From Pleurodeles waltl (Eukaryota; Chordata; Amphibia; Caudata; Salamandridae): a stretch of DNA of 64,000 bases. Positions 10,690 through 22,492 of the stretch are shown piece by piece. The notes beneath the pieces are model-generated. The model worked only from the letters and a program-made list of their open reading frames with translations. It ran no database searches and was not told where the DNA came from. Location of the stretch: positions 429,491,776 to 429,555,775 of the forward strand of contig NC_090442.1 of assembly GCF_031143425.1 (NCBI RefSeq). The letters run 5' to 3'. The stretch's first letter is position 1. Each line of letters starts with the position of its first letter. The position numbers and the translations under genes are program-made.

Positions 10690-13647
10690 CCTGTGTCTGG
10701 AAGCGATACTGGCTCATGTGTCTGGGGAAAGGGCCCCTGCCTTCGCTGCGGAGGACTTGGAGAGACTGGTAGATGGGGTCCTACCCCAGGACACATTACT
10801 CTACAGTCCTCCAGACAAACAGGTGAGTACACTGTGAGCATGATGCGTGGGCCATGAATGTATGGAGTGCTGTGTGTGTAAGCCACATGTGGGGGGGGGC
10901 TGAGGCATCCTGGCCAGAGTGCTGCGTGTACGGTGGTCAATGTATGTGCGTCAGGGGTAGAGAGGGATATGGTGGGCCATGAGTGTGACGGTCCGGATGG
11001 TTAACTAATTCCCTTTTCTGCTGTCTTTTTCCTGCAGGTCAGCGCCCATCAGAAAAAGGGTATTTGCCGTGCCTTCTCCAAGGAGGTGCGGACCCTGGGG
11101 GTCTTTGACAGGCGGAGCACCCACTGCCACAAACGGTGGGAGGACCTGTGCCGCTGGGCAAGGAAGACGGCGGAGGCCCAGCTGGGGCTGGCCTCCCAAC
11201 AAGGAAGGGGCGGCTATCCCGAGTTGGATGGGCGCTTGAGGGCATCACAGCAGCCACAAGGGGGTTCAGATTCATTACTTTGCATGCATTAAGGTTTTAC
11301 CTGGGTGGGGATGTGGACTGTGAGTGCCCCTAGGCCAGGGCGAACATGGCAGGGTAGGTCCCTTGTTGGGCAGGCTCTGAAGCACTCCAACCCCAATAGT
11401 GTTAATGGGCATCTTCTATTGGTCAGGGCCCTGTTTGTTTCAGGTGTGCAGCTGATGGCGTTAGGCACTGTACCCCATGAGCTGGTGACTAGCATTGTAA
11501 CTGGTAGTGCATGGAATACTGCATAGGGCTGTTCCCTGTGAGTATTGTACGCCAACAGTAGTGTTGTTGCTGACATTGACCAAGTGTATCCTCTGTCTCT
11601 TCCCCTCTTTTTGTTTCGACACACTGTCCTTGTGTGCATTAGCATCATATGGTGGAGGAGCAGAGGCACCTGCGACAGAGGGAGCTGTATCCCACATTGG
11701 CCCGGAGGCCAAATCCACCGACAGTGAGTGCACCAGTGGGACTGAGGGCGAGGGGAGCACCACAATGGGGACAGGAGTGGACACCACAGACAGCGACTCC
11801 TCCTCCGATGGAAGCTTCCTGGTTCCTCTGTGCCCAACCCAACAACAGGTATAGCCACCACCCCCCCTACCAGCACCACCCTCCCAGCAGCCCCTCAGCA
11901 TGTTTTCCATGCCTGCTCACCCAGGAGGGTGGGCATATCCTTTTCCCCAGGCACCTCAGGCCCTGCACCAGTCAACCCTGCTGCCCTCCTTGAGGAGGAT
12001 ATTGACCACCTGAGATCCTCACTGTTGGGTAGTCAACCATTCTGATTGCCATCCAGGGTGTCGAGAGGCATTTGCAACAAGCAAATGCATATCTGTAGGG
12101 CATACACTCTGGCGTGGCAGCCCAACAAAGAGCATTTCAGGCTCTGGCCTCCGCACTGATGGCAGCCATTGTCCTTGTCTCCAGCCTCCCCCCTCCAACT
12201 TCCTCTACCCAGTCCCAATCCCCTCAACCCCAATCTATCCCAAGCACAGCTTCAGACCAGCATTCACCCAAATCAACACACAGAAGTGGCTCAGGCAAAC
12301 ACAAGCACCACACTTCATCTTACAGGCACTCGCACAAGCACCATCCCCATGCAGACACACCAACATCCACTGCCTCCACTGTGTCCCCCTCCTCCTCCTC
12401 GTCCACCTTCCTCCCAGTAGCGTCTCCACTCACACCTGCATGCACTACATCCTCATCCACTACCTCCATCACCAGCATGCCCATCCCATCACTACACACC
12501 CCTCACTGGCAGTCACCACCCCCACATCTATGCACATGTCCCCTGTGCACTCTCCCACTGTGTCTGTGATCCCTGCTCCCAAAGTACACAAACGCAAGCA
12601 CCCACCCACCCAACAGCCATCCACCTCACAACAGCATCCAGCCTATGCACCTGCACCCAAACACAGCAGACAGACACCTCCTACAACCAGTCCCTTTTCC
12701 TCCAATCCCAGACCTTCTCCCTCTTTGCACCCCAGTGTCCCTAAGAAGCTTTTCCTGGCAAACATTGACCTCATCCCTGCCCCTCCCGTCCTTCCGCTCG
12801 GGCCAGGGTGGCCAAAACCCAGCCCAGCACCCCAGCCACCAAGTCCAAGTCCACTGTGGTTCCTGCAGCTGTCAGAGACTCAAAGGGGTCACCCGTCAGC
12901 CCAGCCAGTGTGCCACCAACCCCTGTCAATGCAAAAACCATTCCGCCACCTGGCAAGGTGAAGAAGGGGAAAGCATCCAGCAAGTGGAAGGAGCCACAAC
13001 CACCCACCAAGGCCATCTCAAAGACTCCAGCTGCCAGACCCAAGGTGACACCACCATCTGCCAGGGTGAGGAAGAGGCACAAAACACCAGGCAAGGTACT
13101 TCAGCCGTCCGAGGCTGCAGGTGAAGGCCTGGTGGCTACCAGCACAACCACCAGCACCGCCACCTGCACCGCAGCCAGCACGGCCAGCAACCCCGCCGCT
13201 AGCACCGCCACTAGCCCTGCCGCAAGCACTGCCACCTGCACCGCCGCAAGCAAAACTACTGTCAGCAGCAGCAGCCCCAGTGGGCAGCCCTGCAAGGCTG
13301 CAGGAGAAGGGTTGGAGCCTCCCACCACCACTGGCAGCACCAGCACCTGCACCGTGGCCAGCACCGCCACCTGCACCGCCGCAAGCCCCGACTCATGCAC
13401 TACCACCTGCACCGCTGACAGTAGCACCACTGCCAGCATCAGCAGCCCCAGTGGGCAGACCCCGGGGCTGCAGGAGAGGGGCTGGAGCCTCCCTCCACCA
13501 CTGGCAGCACCCCCACCAACACTGGCACTACCACCACTGTGCAGCCGTAGCTGTCGCCAGATGGACTCTAGCCCTGCCTCCATGGACTATCATGCATCCT
13601 GGTCACTGCAAATCTCGTGGCTCAGACACCCAGGTGAGGGACTGTGA
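10690..13647 (+). pseudogene. Myb/SANT-like gene B of Harbinger-1, with long low-complexity tail
   Basis: This second partner gene is distinct in sequence from gene A. Exon 1 (about 10690-10822) encodes an acidic helix ending in P-P-D-K-Q before donor GTGAGT. Exon 2 starts at 11038 after TTTTTCCTGCAG and encodes a Myb-like helix-turn-helix with K-E-V-R-T-L-G-V and H-K-R-W-E-D-L. A small deletion follows at about 11210. Further exon-like stretches encode an acidic Ser/Thr segment (11641-11851, donor GTATAG). After that comes a long Pro/Ser/Thr/His-rich and then Ala/Thr-rich region to 13647, with frame changes. It presumably bound element DNA; no function is visible for the tail. The large exon count is inferred only from motifs. 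Confidence 0.72.
13125..13560 (+). repeat. Ala/Thr-coding minisatellite in gene B
   Basis: Short GCC/ACC-rich units such as ACCGCCACCTGCACCGC repeat with variable spacing. A longer unit containing CTGCAGGAGA and TGGAGCCTCCC occurs at about 13299 and 13471. Translation gives low-complexity A/T/S/P protein in more than one frame, which explains several long overlapping open frames on both strands. Confidence 0.7.
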
Positions 13648-13686
13648 ACTGCCACCCCCCAAGTTTTGTATCACTGGACACAGAGA

Positions 13687-14080
13687 CCCCTCCAGAACCA
13701 GTGGAAGAAGGCATCCACTTACCCTATCCTTGGCAGGATGAAGCACACTGGGCACAACGCCCCCCCCAGAACCAGTGGAGAAATGCATCCACTCACCCTA
13801 TCCTTGGCAGGATGAAGCACACTGGGCACCAAGCCCCTCCAGAACCAGTGGAAGAAGGCATCCACTCACCATATCCTTGGCAGGGTGAAGCACTCTGGGC
13901 ACCATGCCCCCTCCAGGCCGAGTGAAGAAGGCATCCACTCACCCTATCCTTGGCAGGATGAAGCACACTGGGCACAAAGCCCCCTCCAGAACCAGTGGAA
14001 GAAGGCATCCACTCACCCTATCCTTGGCAGGATGAAGCACACTGGGCACAAAGCCCCCTCAAGGGCCAGTGGAGAAAGGG
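13687..14080. repeat. Tandem repeat, unit about 72-75 bp, five and a half copies
   Basis: Units begin CCCCTCCAGAACCAGTGG and contain GGCATCCACTCACC and CCTTGGCAGGATGAAGC. Starts are near 13687, 13762, 13836, 13908 and 13980, with a partial copy at 14053. It lies just after the last coding part of gene B, so it is probably untranslated or a degenerate tail. Confidence 0.85.
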
Positions 14081-14086
14081 ATCGAC

Positions 14087-14310
14087 TTGAGAGACTGTGG
14101 CTTTGCACTCCCCAGGAGCAACCAGTGGGTAAACCACCCACTTGAGAGACTTAAGAGACTGTGGCTTTGCACTCCCCAGGAGCAAGCAGTGGGCAAGCCA
14201 CCCACTTGAGAGTCTTGAGAGACTGTGGCTTTGCACTCCCCAGGTCCAAGCAGTGGGCAGACCACCCACATGAGAGACTTGAGAGACTGTGGCTTTGCAC
14301 TCCCCAAGAC
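14087..14310. repeat. Tandem repeat with exact 64 bp period
   Basis: The word GAGACTGTGGCTTTGCACTC ends its GTGG at 14100, 14164, 14228 and 14292, so three successive intervals are exactly 64 bp. It directly follows the 72-75 bp array, and the two grade into each other through AACCAGTGG-like words. Confidence 0.85.
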
Positions 14311-15200
14311 ATCACTGTGGGCATGGAGCTCCCTCCAGGAGCAGTGGCATTGTCCCATCTTCCGGCTGAGGTGCCCCCCCTTCCCCGTCCTCCTGAGGTG
14401 CCTGTGTGTTTTCGACCTGATGCCCCTGCAGTGTTCTCTCTGTATTGAGACAGGAGTCAAGTGTGGGCTTGGCCTATGAGTTTTGGCCCAGTGGCCCATG
14501 GACATTTTGAGTGGACAAAGTACCGCCTTATGTACATATTGTATATATGGTAAATAGTGTTTTTAAATTTGTAACGTATATCTGACTATTTCTAATATGA
14601 CACTCATTTGACTCAATTCCTTTTGTCCTTGCGTTCTTCCAGAGGGTTACGGGGTGTATATGTAATGTTGATGCATGTGTTTGTGTGTATGGTGTTGGGG
14701 GTGAGGGTGGGGGAGGGGGTGTTGCGTCTTGCGTGTGTGTGTAACTCTCTTTTTCCTTCCCTCCTCCCCTGTGTGCTAGGTGCAGTACTCACCATGGTCA
14801 TCGCCGCCGCCGTTCATACTCCTGGTAGATGAGAAGATACACCAACATGGGTAACACCAGTAGTTCGGGCTCCATGGCATCCTGGTTCTTCCTTAGGTGT
14901 CAAGATGTGAGTGGTTTCCCTTCTGTGTACTTTTTCCGCCGTGCTTTTGATGGCGTTGGTATCGGCCCAGAAAAGCTGGCGGATTGGCCTCTTGTAATAT
15001 GGTGGGCGGTAAATTGTCTTCTGCCTGTCTGTTGGTGGTTACCGCTGCAGTGTTTATTGCTACTGCTGTGGCGGATGGAGTGTAAAGTGGCTGTCTGTGT
15101 TGGCGGTTTCCGTCGTGATTCCATTTTTTTTTACCAACAGCCTGTTGGCGGTATTACCGCCTCTTTAACACCGACCGCCAGGGTTGTAATGAGGGCCTTA

Positions 15201-16275
15201 GTCTTTGTTCTTCATGCCACCTGCTGTGTTAATGATGTGCTCACTTACTGTTTCACCACATTGTGAAGCCAGTTTGTGTGTCTCATGATTGATTACTAAC
15301 CATTGTATGGCACTTTTAAAAGCCTTCTGCTGAGAGCTTTTATATGTTACAGCCCTTTAGGAACTCTCATACTTTCCTAATTTTTTCCATTTTTATTATA
15401 CTTTTCCTGCTATTATCTTGTGCATTTAGGATCTTTATAGTAGTCTGTATGTTATAGTTATTATTAATTTTAACATATCTAAATGATTTGGCAGCCTCCC
15501 TCTGGCTCCAATGGGATCCAATATGCCTTGGACAGACACTTGGCATTACGACCCACTTTTAAATTTTCTTCCACATGGATTGCACCCTCGGACCATGGAT
15601 ATTATGAATTTTATTTTATTTAATTGGTTTTCCCAGCCACTCACTGGCTCTGTATGGGTCCTTTGGGCTCTATAAGAACACCAGATATTTATCACTTATG
15701 TAGTTTTCACCCATTTATGTCTAATTAGCACCCCGTCTAACAAAATTTTGTTTACTCTTGCAATATTAGTGGAGGACAGTTATTAAAAAAGTTAGTGAGT
15801 TTGAGGGTATCCCCACCAGATGGGTGGTTTCATGGTCAAGAGACACAAAAATGAGTGCTTGTACCACATTGCAAAAGTCATTAGGTTAAAGGAGCAATTT
15901 TATTTTTTCACAGCATGTAATTAGACTCCGACTTTCTTGGCTGTAAGTTGAATATGTGGTATCATGGACACGTGAGGATCAATCCATATCTGTAGTCATT
16001 TTACCGATTAGGTTAAGGATGGAGCAAAACATTCACTGTGAAGAACACTAAACCAATCATTTATTGGTTTGGTGTCCATTGAAAGATGAATCAGAAGGAG
16101 TTCTGTTTTTTGTGTGGATTTAAATGAAACTAAAGTGAAGCTTCAAGGACATCAATCTCTGAATGTTAGACAGCTTTTCAAAGTACTTATGTGTAGGACT
16201 GAGGACATTTTTACATACAATTGAGTGTCATAAGAATGCAGACAGAAGTACCTGACCTCGCCATCATGAGTCTTA
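15201..16275. other. AT-rich spacer, no gene seen
   Basis: This is the right flank of Harbinger-1, continuous with 5557-6527 before insertion. Two related stretches near 15490 and 15635 share CACTGGCTC/CTCTGGCTCC-type words and may belong to an old repeat. I see no coding exon with convincing splice sites and no other recognisable element. Confidence 0.4.
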
Positions 16276-16796
16276 GGACCAGATTTAAGAAAATCTAGCT
16301 CTGCGTTTGTGCCATTTGTTTTATGCAAAAACAGCGCTAGCTTAGCAGCCTACTTATATTTTGATGCTGGAGCACTCTAGCATCAACATTTTCGACTTAG
16401 TGTCATTTTTGGGGAGGGTCCCCTCACCTGGCATTGTTTAACGACAATGATATGCAAAGTTGGCATTTCCTCCTAAAAAGTAGCGCTAGAACGCTAGCGC
16501 CAAATTTTGAACCCGATAGAAAAACAAAGCATGCAAAGGACCAACTCGAAAAAATGATGCTAAGGCTGATTAGCATCAAAATTTTAATGCCTGGTCTGAC
16601 ACTTCTACATAAGGGAAACACAGAAGAAGCATTGAAAAGCACACCATGGAAGTGTTATTCCTACAGCTCGGAGCCCGTAGAAGACAACAGCAATGACGCC
16701 CAGTGCCACCAGACCACTGCCGCAACTGCAAACACCACCACAGCAGCACAAATTTAGAGTAGAAGGTGGGAGAGAATCTTTCACCAGCATGCAAGC

Positions 16797-17351
16797 ATCC
16801 TGGCCCTCAGGGAAGAAGGGGTGATCAGACTCTACCGACAGAGGCGGGAGTCCATTGTACGCCTACTCCACCACATTGCACATCACAGCAAGAGTGCAGA
16901 GTCAGACAGCAATTCCACCCATGACCAAACTCCTGACTGTTCTCCACTTGCTGGCATCAGGTTAATTCCAGACGACTGCAGCACAAGTTGTTGGGATCTC
17001 CCAACCATCCCTCTCTGCCTTCTTTACAAAGGTCCCCAACACCATCATCAGACTCACACGCCATCACATCCAGTTCCCCAAAACCCAGGAACTGTAGTAG
17101 GAGACCAAGCAAGGTTTCTATCAAATTGCTGACTTCCCTAATGTGCTGGGTGCAATGGACTGTACCCATGTCCAACTTGTCCCTCCTGCAGCAACTCAAC
17201 ACCTCTACATGAACCGCAAACGTACACACTCCATCAATGTACATGCCATCGTGGACCACTGTGGAATTATCACAAACATCCTTGCTAAAAATCCCAGAAG
17301 CGTCCATGATGCATACATCTTCTGGCACTCCAATATAAACCAACAATTCTA
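16797..17351 (+). pseudogene. Harbinger-2 transposase, N-terminal and first catalytic part
   Basis: A HARBI1-like nuclease fragment. An upstream segment (about 16797-16990) reads as a basic, Ser/Asp-rich leader. From about 16997 one frame encodes the conserved helical region up to I-Q-F-P-K-T-Q-E. Two consecutive TAG codons follow at about 17091-17096. The first catalytic block V-L-G-A-M-D-C-T-H-V and the strand K-R-T-H-S-I-N-V come next, then S-V-H-D-A-Y-I-F and a stop after N-Q-Q-F (17350). It belongs to a different Harbinger subfamily from the copy at 9-10 kb. The second catalytic part is in the exon at 19.2 kb. Confidence 0.8.
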
Positions 17352-18418
17352 GGATGAACAATATGGCAATGGCCTACATGTAGATAAGATACCATACAAA
17401 TCATAACACACACACCACACCAAACTTGTAGTACAAATAATAAAAAACAACATCATACATACATAGGCAGGGAATCACACAGATGTGTAGACCACAACAC
17501 ATGTGCCACATGCCACACTACACTGCATGCAATGTACATCACCCTCACATATGCCCATATCTACAAATCCCTGGCACCATCTGACTGATACATCACTGGA
17601 CGGACAGGTGGAGCAATGCCCTCTATCAATACAAAAGCTGGACTCAAACAACTACATGTGTCCACAGGTTCACAACAAAACACAGATCTTTTACATATAA
17701 CACTTACCAATGAATCTCTCTTCTATGTGAATTGCATTGGCCATTCAAACATCAAACAACTTACATATTGGTACTGTCCCACATTTACTATGCTGTAGAA
17801 GTCTCAGGCAGCACTGATATCTATTGCCACCTGAGTAGTCCCTTCACCTTCCACATATCAGCAAAATATAATAAATATACTTGTGTACCACTTTAATTTG
17901 TATGGTGCATAGTGAAGCACATGCTGAAATACAACATCACCACCAATAAAAGATCACATGCAGGAATGTACACCTCTCAGTACACCAACAAACATACCTG
18001 TAAATCCCACATCTCCATACCATGATACAAGGGTACCAACAATGGACTGTGCAGATGCACTACTGACAATGTACAGGGAAAGGCCAGAAATGCACATGAA
18101 GCTTAGCAGGGCTTCACTCCTGACACAGGGCAGTGCTGAAAAGCTCAGCATACCCTGTCCTGTCCCACAGCAGTCTGAAAAATCATGCATACTTCACAAT
18201 ACATCCCATATAACTGTCCCACACTGGGCATCTGAACCTCATGCACATACTCATGCCAGCCAGCAATTGCCAACAACAAAACTTTGTGAAAGGGAGGTAT
18301 TTCAAGGGCAAACATGCAACATACAGGGCCATACACCTGCTACATGGCATACAACACACAAAATAGGAACACAGATCCACTATCTCACTTTTGTGCAGAT
18401 CTAAAGTGAAGGCACTAA
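17352..18418. other. Harbinger-2 internal (intron-like) DNA
   Basis: Sequence between two transposase exons, rich in CA/ACAT words. No gene or splice-flanked exon is convincing. It is probably the transposon's own intron plus decay. Confidence 0.4.
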
Positions 18419-18959
18419 GGGCCACATGTCAGAGAAGTTGGGCAACATCTAAAGAAGTTCTACTTTACTTATGCACCTTAGCACCCCTACACCCAACATG
18501 TGTGTGCTATAGTTAATATATGGTGCACTATGGTGCAGAGTAGGTGCAATAGTGTCAACATGATGGATGCCATCGATGGACTGTGTAGGATAAATGCCAA
18601 AGGTATTGTGAAAATCCTGCACAGTACATAGGGGCACATCTAAAGCAATGGTGTGCCCCATACGTTTGCCTGCTCTATGCAGATGTCAAAAGAACCAGAT
18701 AAAAATTATGCTTTTGAATCTCTTATATTCCTCTGGACCATTTTAGCTTTTGCCCAATAGGGGAATACATCCTGTGCATACATGATGCTTTGTACAGGCA
18801 TAATGTGTCACATAGGTTCACTAAGTGTTGCCCTGCATGGATAGTGGAACTTTGTAAACATGGCACTGTGATTATTTGCCTATTTGGACCACAATTGTGT
18901 GTACAAAAATGAGGCTAATGTGTTGTAAGGAGGTGCTAGGGCCTTTTAAATGTGGTCCC
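18419..18959. mobile_element. MITE inside Harbinger-2 intron
   Basis: The left end GGGCCACATGTCAGAG is matched by the inverted right end near TTTTAAATGTGGTCCC. The interior contains the CTTAGCACCCCTACACCCAA and GGTGCAGAGTAGG words seen in the MITEs at 19.8, 30.1 and 32.0 kb. There is no coding capacity. Confidence 0.5.
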
Positions 18960-19216
18960 CTGGCTTAAATATAGAGAACACCACACACAGTTGGCATGGG
19001 TAAACTGTCAGACGAAAATTCCAGTTACAATCACCATACAACTAAGCCACAACCCATGATCGGAAAGTGCACCACTACAGACCAATGCAACCATTCATCC
19101 AAACAGGAACACACACAATACCAGATGTAAGTCTGATACACCACTCCATTCAAACAAAAGGCACCTAGCAATTAACTAATGTGCATGACTGACACATGTT
19201 TTCACATTCCTTTGCA

Positions 19217-19631
19217 GCTGGCCACGTTACGGCATCCAGCCATGGGTCATGACACCTTTTGGAAATCTTACAAGGGATGCAGAGTGGGCATACAAGGAAG
19301 CCCATAAAGGACCAGAAATGTTGTGGAGCGGACACTTAGCCTTCTTAAATTAAGGTTCAGGTACCTACATCTTACAGGAGGAGGACAGATATATGTACCA
19401 CCCCTTGTCTGCAAAATTATCCTTGTGTGTGTCATTTTACACAACATTTGTCCACACACACATTCCCCCTGGGATGAAGAAGTAGATGTCCCCAATGAGG
19501 AGGATGACAACAATGGTGTACAACTGGAGGAGGGGGGACAACAAAACACTGCTGCTGGAGTATGCAGAAGAGAACTAATTGTTCAAAACTTTTCACATAG
19601 AACTGTACTCCAAGAATCACCATGTAAATAA
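19217..19631 (+). pseudogene. Harbinger-2 transposase, C-terminal exon
   Basis: An acceptor CCTTTGCAG ends at 19217. The following frame reads W-P-R-Y-G-I-Q-P-W-V-M-T-P and E-A-H-K-G, the region just after the second catalytic Asp in HARBI1-like enzymes. The D-S-G-Y motif itself is degraded. A one-base loss near 19312 shifts frame into N-V-V-E-R-T-L-S-L-L-K, which carries the catalytic Glu. An acidic tail ends at TAA about 19629, and AATAAA follows at 19635, a plausible polyadenylation signal. Confidence 0.78.
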
Positions 19632-19761
19632 TTCAATAAAATCACATAAACTCAGAATGTACATGGTGTAATCTTTTACACCATCACATACCTATTGTTA
19701 CGTGCCCATTTCTCAGAGAGCATGACTACACCACAACAGTTGTAAACAACTTTGGAACATA

Positions 19762-20301
19762 GGCCCTGATTTAAGAGGTCTAGTGCATCCTTGTTCAACA
19801 TTAGTGTCAAACATCTTAATCTAATGTGGCCCAACTTTGCAAATATCTAAGTAGTAGAAACTGAAAATGGCACACGTCAGCCATTGTACCACTTTGTAAC
19901 AACTTGTGCTACAAAATGCCTGTGATAGGCATTAAGTATGCAAGGGGGGTGTACAGCTGGTAGGGGGGAGCCAAAATGGTGCAGTGGAATCTAACAAATA
20001 CAACTGTGCCATATATTGCTGCTACTCTTAACACTTGCTCAGAGGAGCTGTTTAAAGGGGGCAGACCATTGGTACCAATGGGACCCTGAGTACTGTTCAT
20101 GGTAAGGGCCAACATTTTAGCTCTGACCCTGAACAGTACATCAATTGCATCAAATACCTTACACGCTATTGCCCCTATTCTGTCCCATGGAGCGCAGTGT
20201 GTAAAATACGGCACACACATGGTGGCAGTAGGGGGACTTTACGGGGTGAAAGAAAAGTGGCCCTGCACTGGTTGGTGCACCACTTTACTTTAATCTGCCC
20301 C
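19762..20301. mobile_element. MITE with ATA duplication
   Basis: The left end GGCCCTGATTTAAGAG and right end CTTTAATCTGCCCC are imperfect inverted repeats, with ATA on both sides (19759-19761 and 20302-20304). The 540 bp interior contains an inverted pair around GTACTGTTCA and TGAACAGTAC. The ends resemble Harbinger-2, so its transposase may once have mobilised it. Confidence 0.65.
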
Positions 20302-20930
20302 ATAGTTCAGTACCATAAACATATTCAAAGAATTCACTACCACATTAATGTGTTGGTGGAATGTAGGCATTGTCTGTAGCTAATACATTTTACATTTTCA
20401 CACACATATCACACAAGTGTGTTGGCTTGACATATGGCTGTAGTAATCCAGGAAATATACATGAAGACAGCTATACAGATGTATGGTCTAGGCATAAAAA
20501 GGCTAGTAAGTGCCTACAATGGTAGGTTTGTGTCTGCTAGGTAACCTAGCTAAGTCTGAATGACAATATCACATGTGAGTACTGATAACATACTTATCAG
20601 TGCTACTCATATGTATCAGCAAGAGAGTGACATACAGGGACCAATACACATAACTGTCTAGGTGTATCATCCAATCAACTCTGGATGTGCATGTTAGACA
20701 AGTAATGTACTAACAAGTCACAGACCCTTGGTAAATTGCATGTGTGAAGAATGACATAGAAAGCTTGATTGTGGCATTCCTGCATAGTTGACATGAGTAA
20801 TCACAGTACCAAAATACATTAATTGGAAATGTTACATAGGTTGTGGAATGCAAATGTGAGCAATTGGCCATGTATGACAAATGATGTGAAGCTCAGTAGA
20901 ACAGTTGTGAGTGAAGTTGGAAGACTGCTG
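20302..20930. other. No gene seen
   Basis: AT-rich DNA with scattered TACTTATCAG/CTGATAAC words near 20575-20605, which form a weak hairpin. Nothing else is identifiable. Confidence 0.4.
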
Positions 20931-21937
20931 AACTAATGTATGGATATAACTGGTACCTTGAAGTACCAAGGGTCCGGCCATGGACCTGTTTGTGGACAAA
21001 CTCATCCTGAAATAGCTGCAAACACATAGATTTCCAAAAATCATTTATTTGGAGGGAGCCCACCGCATCCTAGGTGCACCATGAAAGCCTGGAGCAATCC
21101 CTTGCCCAATCATAGCAAAACTCATAAATGTCAGATACCGGGATGTGAGTCTCCAAGCAGCTTGCAGTGTCCATCTGTTGCATATAGGTAAAGCTTGGGT
21201 TACCTTCTTCCCCAATTTCAGTCTTTGGATCCAGAGGCTGCGCCACAGTTTCCTCTAGGTGAAGAAGGCTCTGAGGGAACAGGATCACAAGTAAACAATG
21301 ACTTATCCGGCACAGCTTTGATTAGTTGCAGAATGCAAAACTCACATTTTATCTAGCCCAGAAGCTGGTTGTGATTGACTGGATTGAATTTCAGGTGGCA
21401 GGAGGGTCAAGACACTTCAACCACCCTAAGATGTGCTGAAATAATGTATGGATATAAGTGGTACCTTTAAGTACCAAGGGTCTGGCCATGGACCTGTTTG
21501 TGGACAAACTCATCCTGAAATAGCTGCAAACACATAGATTTCCAAAAATCATTTATTTGGAGGGAGCCCACCGCATCCTAGGTGCACCATGAAAGCCTGG
21601 AGCAATCCCTTGCCCAATCATAGCAAGACTCATAAATGTCAGATACCGGGACGTGAGTCTCCAAGCAGCTTGCAGTGTCCATTTGTTGCATATAGGTAAA
21701 GCTTGGGTTACCTTCTTCCCCAATTTCAGTCTTTGGATCCAGAGGCTGCGCCACAGTTTCCTCTAGGTGAAGAAGGCTCTGAGGGAACAGGATCACAATT
21801 TCTTTTCCGGCACAGCTTTGATTAGTCGCAGAATGCAAAACTCACTTTTTATCTATCCCAGAAGCTGGTTGTGATTGACTGGATTGAATGTCAGGTGGCA
21901 GGAGGGTCAAGACACTTCAACCACCCTAAGATGTGCT
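20930..21937 (-). repeat. Two-copy tandem duplication, unit about 500 bp
   Basis: The sequence from TGGATATAACTGGTACC (20941) recurs from TGGATATAAGTGGTACC (21449), and the copies continue in register to about 21437 and 21937. They differ by a few substitutions and one segment around 21290-21310 against 21798-21806. Each copy has the same - strand frame of about 70 residues ending S-R-L-S-W-C-T. I do not recognise that protein. High identity shows a fairly recent duplication. Confidence 0.85.
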
Positions 21938-22492
21938 GGGGTAGTGGCATGGCTAGTGAAGTGAAGGTGCAGGTCAAAACATATTATGCCTAGCCTGGGG
22001 CATCAGCCTGATTACCAGAACAGATCTTGGGAGATAGAGGGGCTCGTGGGATGGTAAATGTGCCAATGGAGATGCAGCCAGAGCATCTTGTGGGTGGGCT
22101 GGGAGCAGCCCGTGATTGTCCTAAATCGGTGATTAGGGCAAGATTGAGACAGAGGATATGAGACACCAACTTGTTAAAGGCACTCCAGTAATGGGCTGGG
22201 TTGGGGCCAGAAGGCGGTAGTGACATTTCGTAGTTAGCAATATGTTTGGTTGGGGCATTAGGCACTATGCACAGTTGGAAAGGTGGGCAGTTTGGATTCT
22301 GCAGTGCAGTGTAGCAGGGAGGGAAGAGTGATGATTGAAGTGGGGTGATTGGATAGTTGTTGAAGTTAATGTTCAGGCAAGATAAATGCCTCCAGTCAAC
22401 ATAGCTGAAGCACACAGGATATTGACTCTCACTTTGGCCCGGCCCCCCTGTGTGTGGTCCATTAAGCATACAGTGGGATATCCCAAGTTATT
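21938..22492. other. Upstream part of L1 or its flank
   Basis: This lies directly 5' of the L1 ORF2 start. A 159-codon - strand frame (21990-22469) is most likely a chance antisense frame, since it shows no domain and L1 reads on +. I could not identify L1 ORF1. Confidence 0.35.

Larger units (their letters stand above)
6528..15197. mobile_element. Harbinger-1: near-complete PIF/Harbinger transposon
   Basis: The left terminus GGCCCTCATTACAACCCTGG and right terminus CCAGGGTTGTAATGAGGGCC are exact inverted repeats. TTA is duplicated at 6525-6527 and 15198-15200, the target duplication typical of PIF/Harbinger. The sub-terminal DNA is rich in CCGCC/GGCGG palindromes. Inside are a Myb/SANT-like gene (+), a DDE transposase gene (-), a second Myb/SANT-like gene (+) and two tandem-repeat arrays. 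All three genes carry stops or frameshifts, so this copy is no longer autonomous, but its ends could still respond to transposase from elsewhere. Confidence 0.92.

Noticed and set aside
13687..14310. Regular repeats reminiscent of a CRISPR array
   Set aside because: Units are contiguous tandem copies without unique spacers, and the context is a vertebrate transposon.
21990..22469. 159-codon - strand frame
   Set aside because: It is antisense to the L1 5' region, with no domain and no supporting signals.
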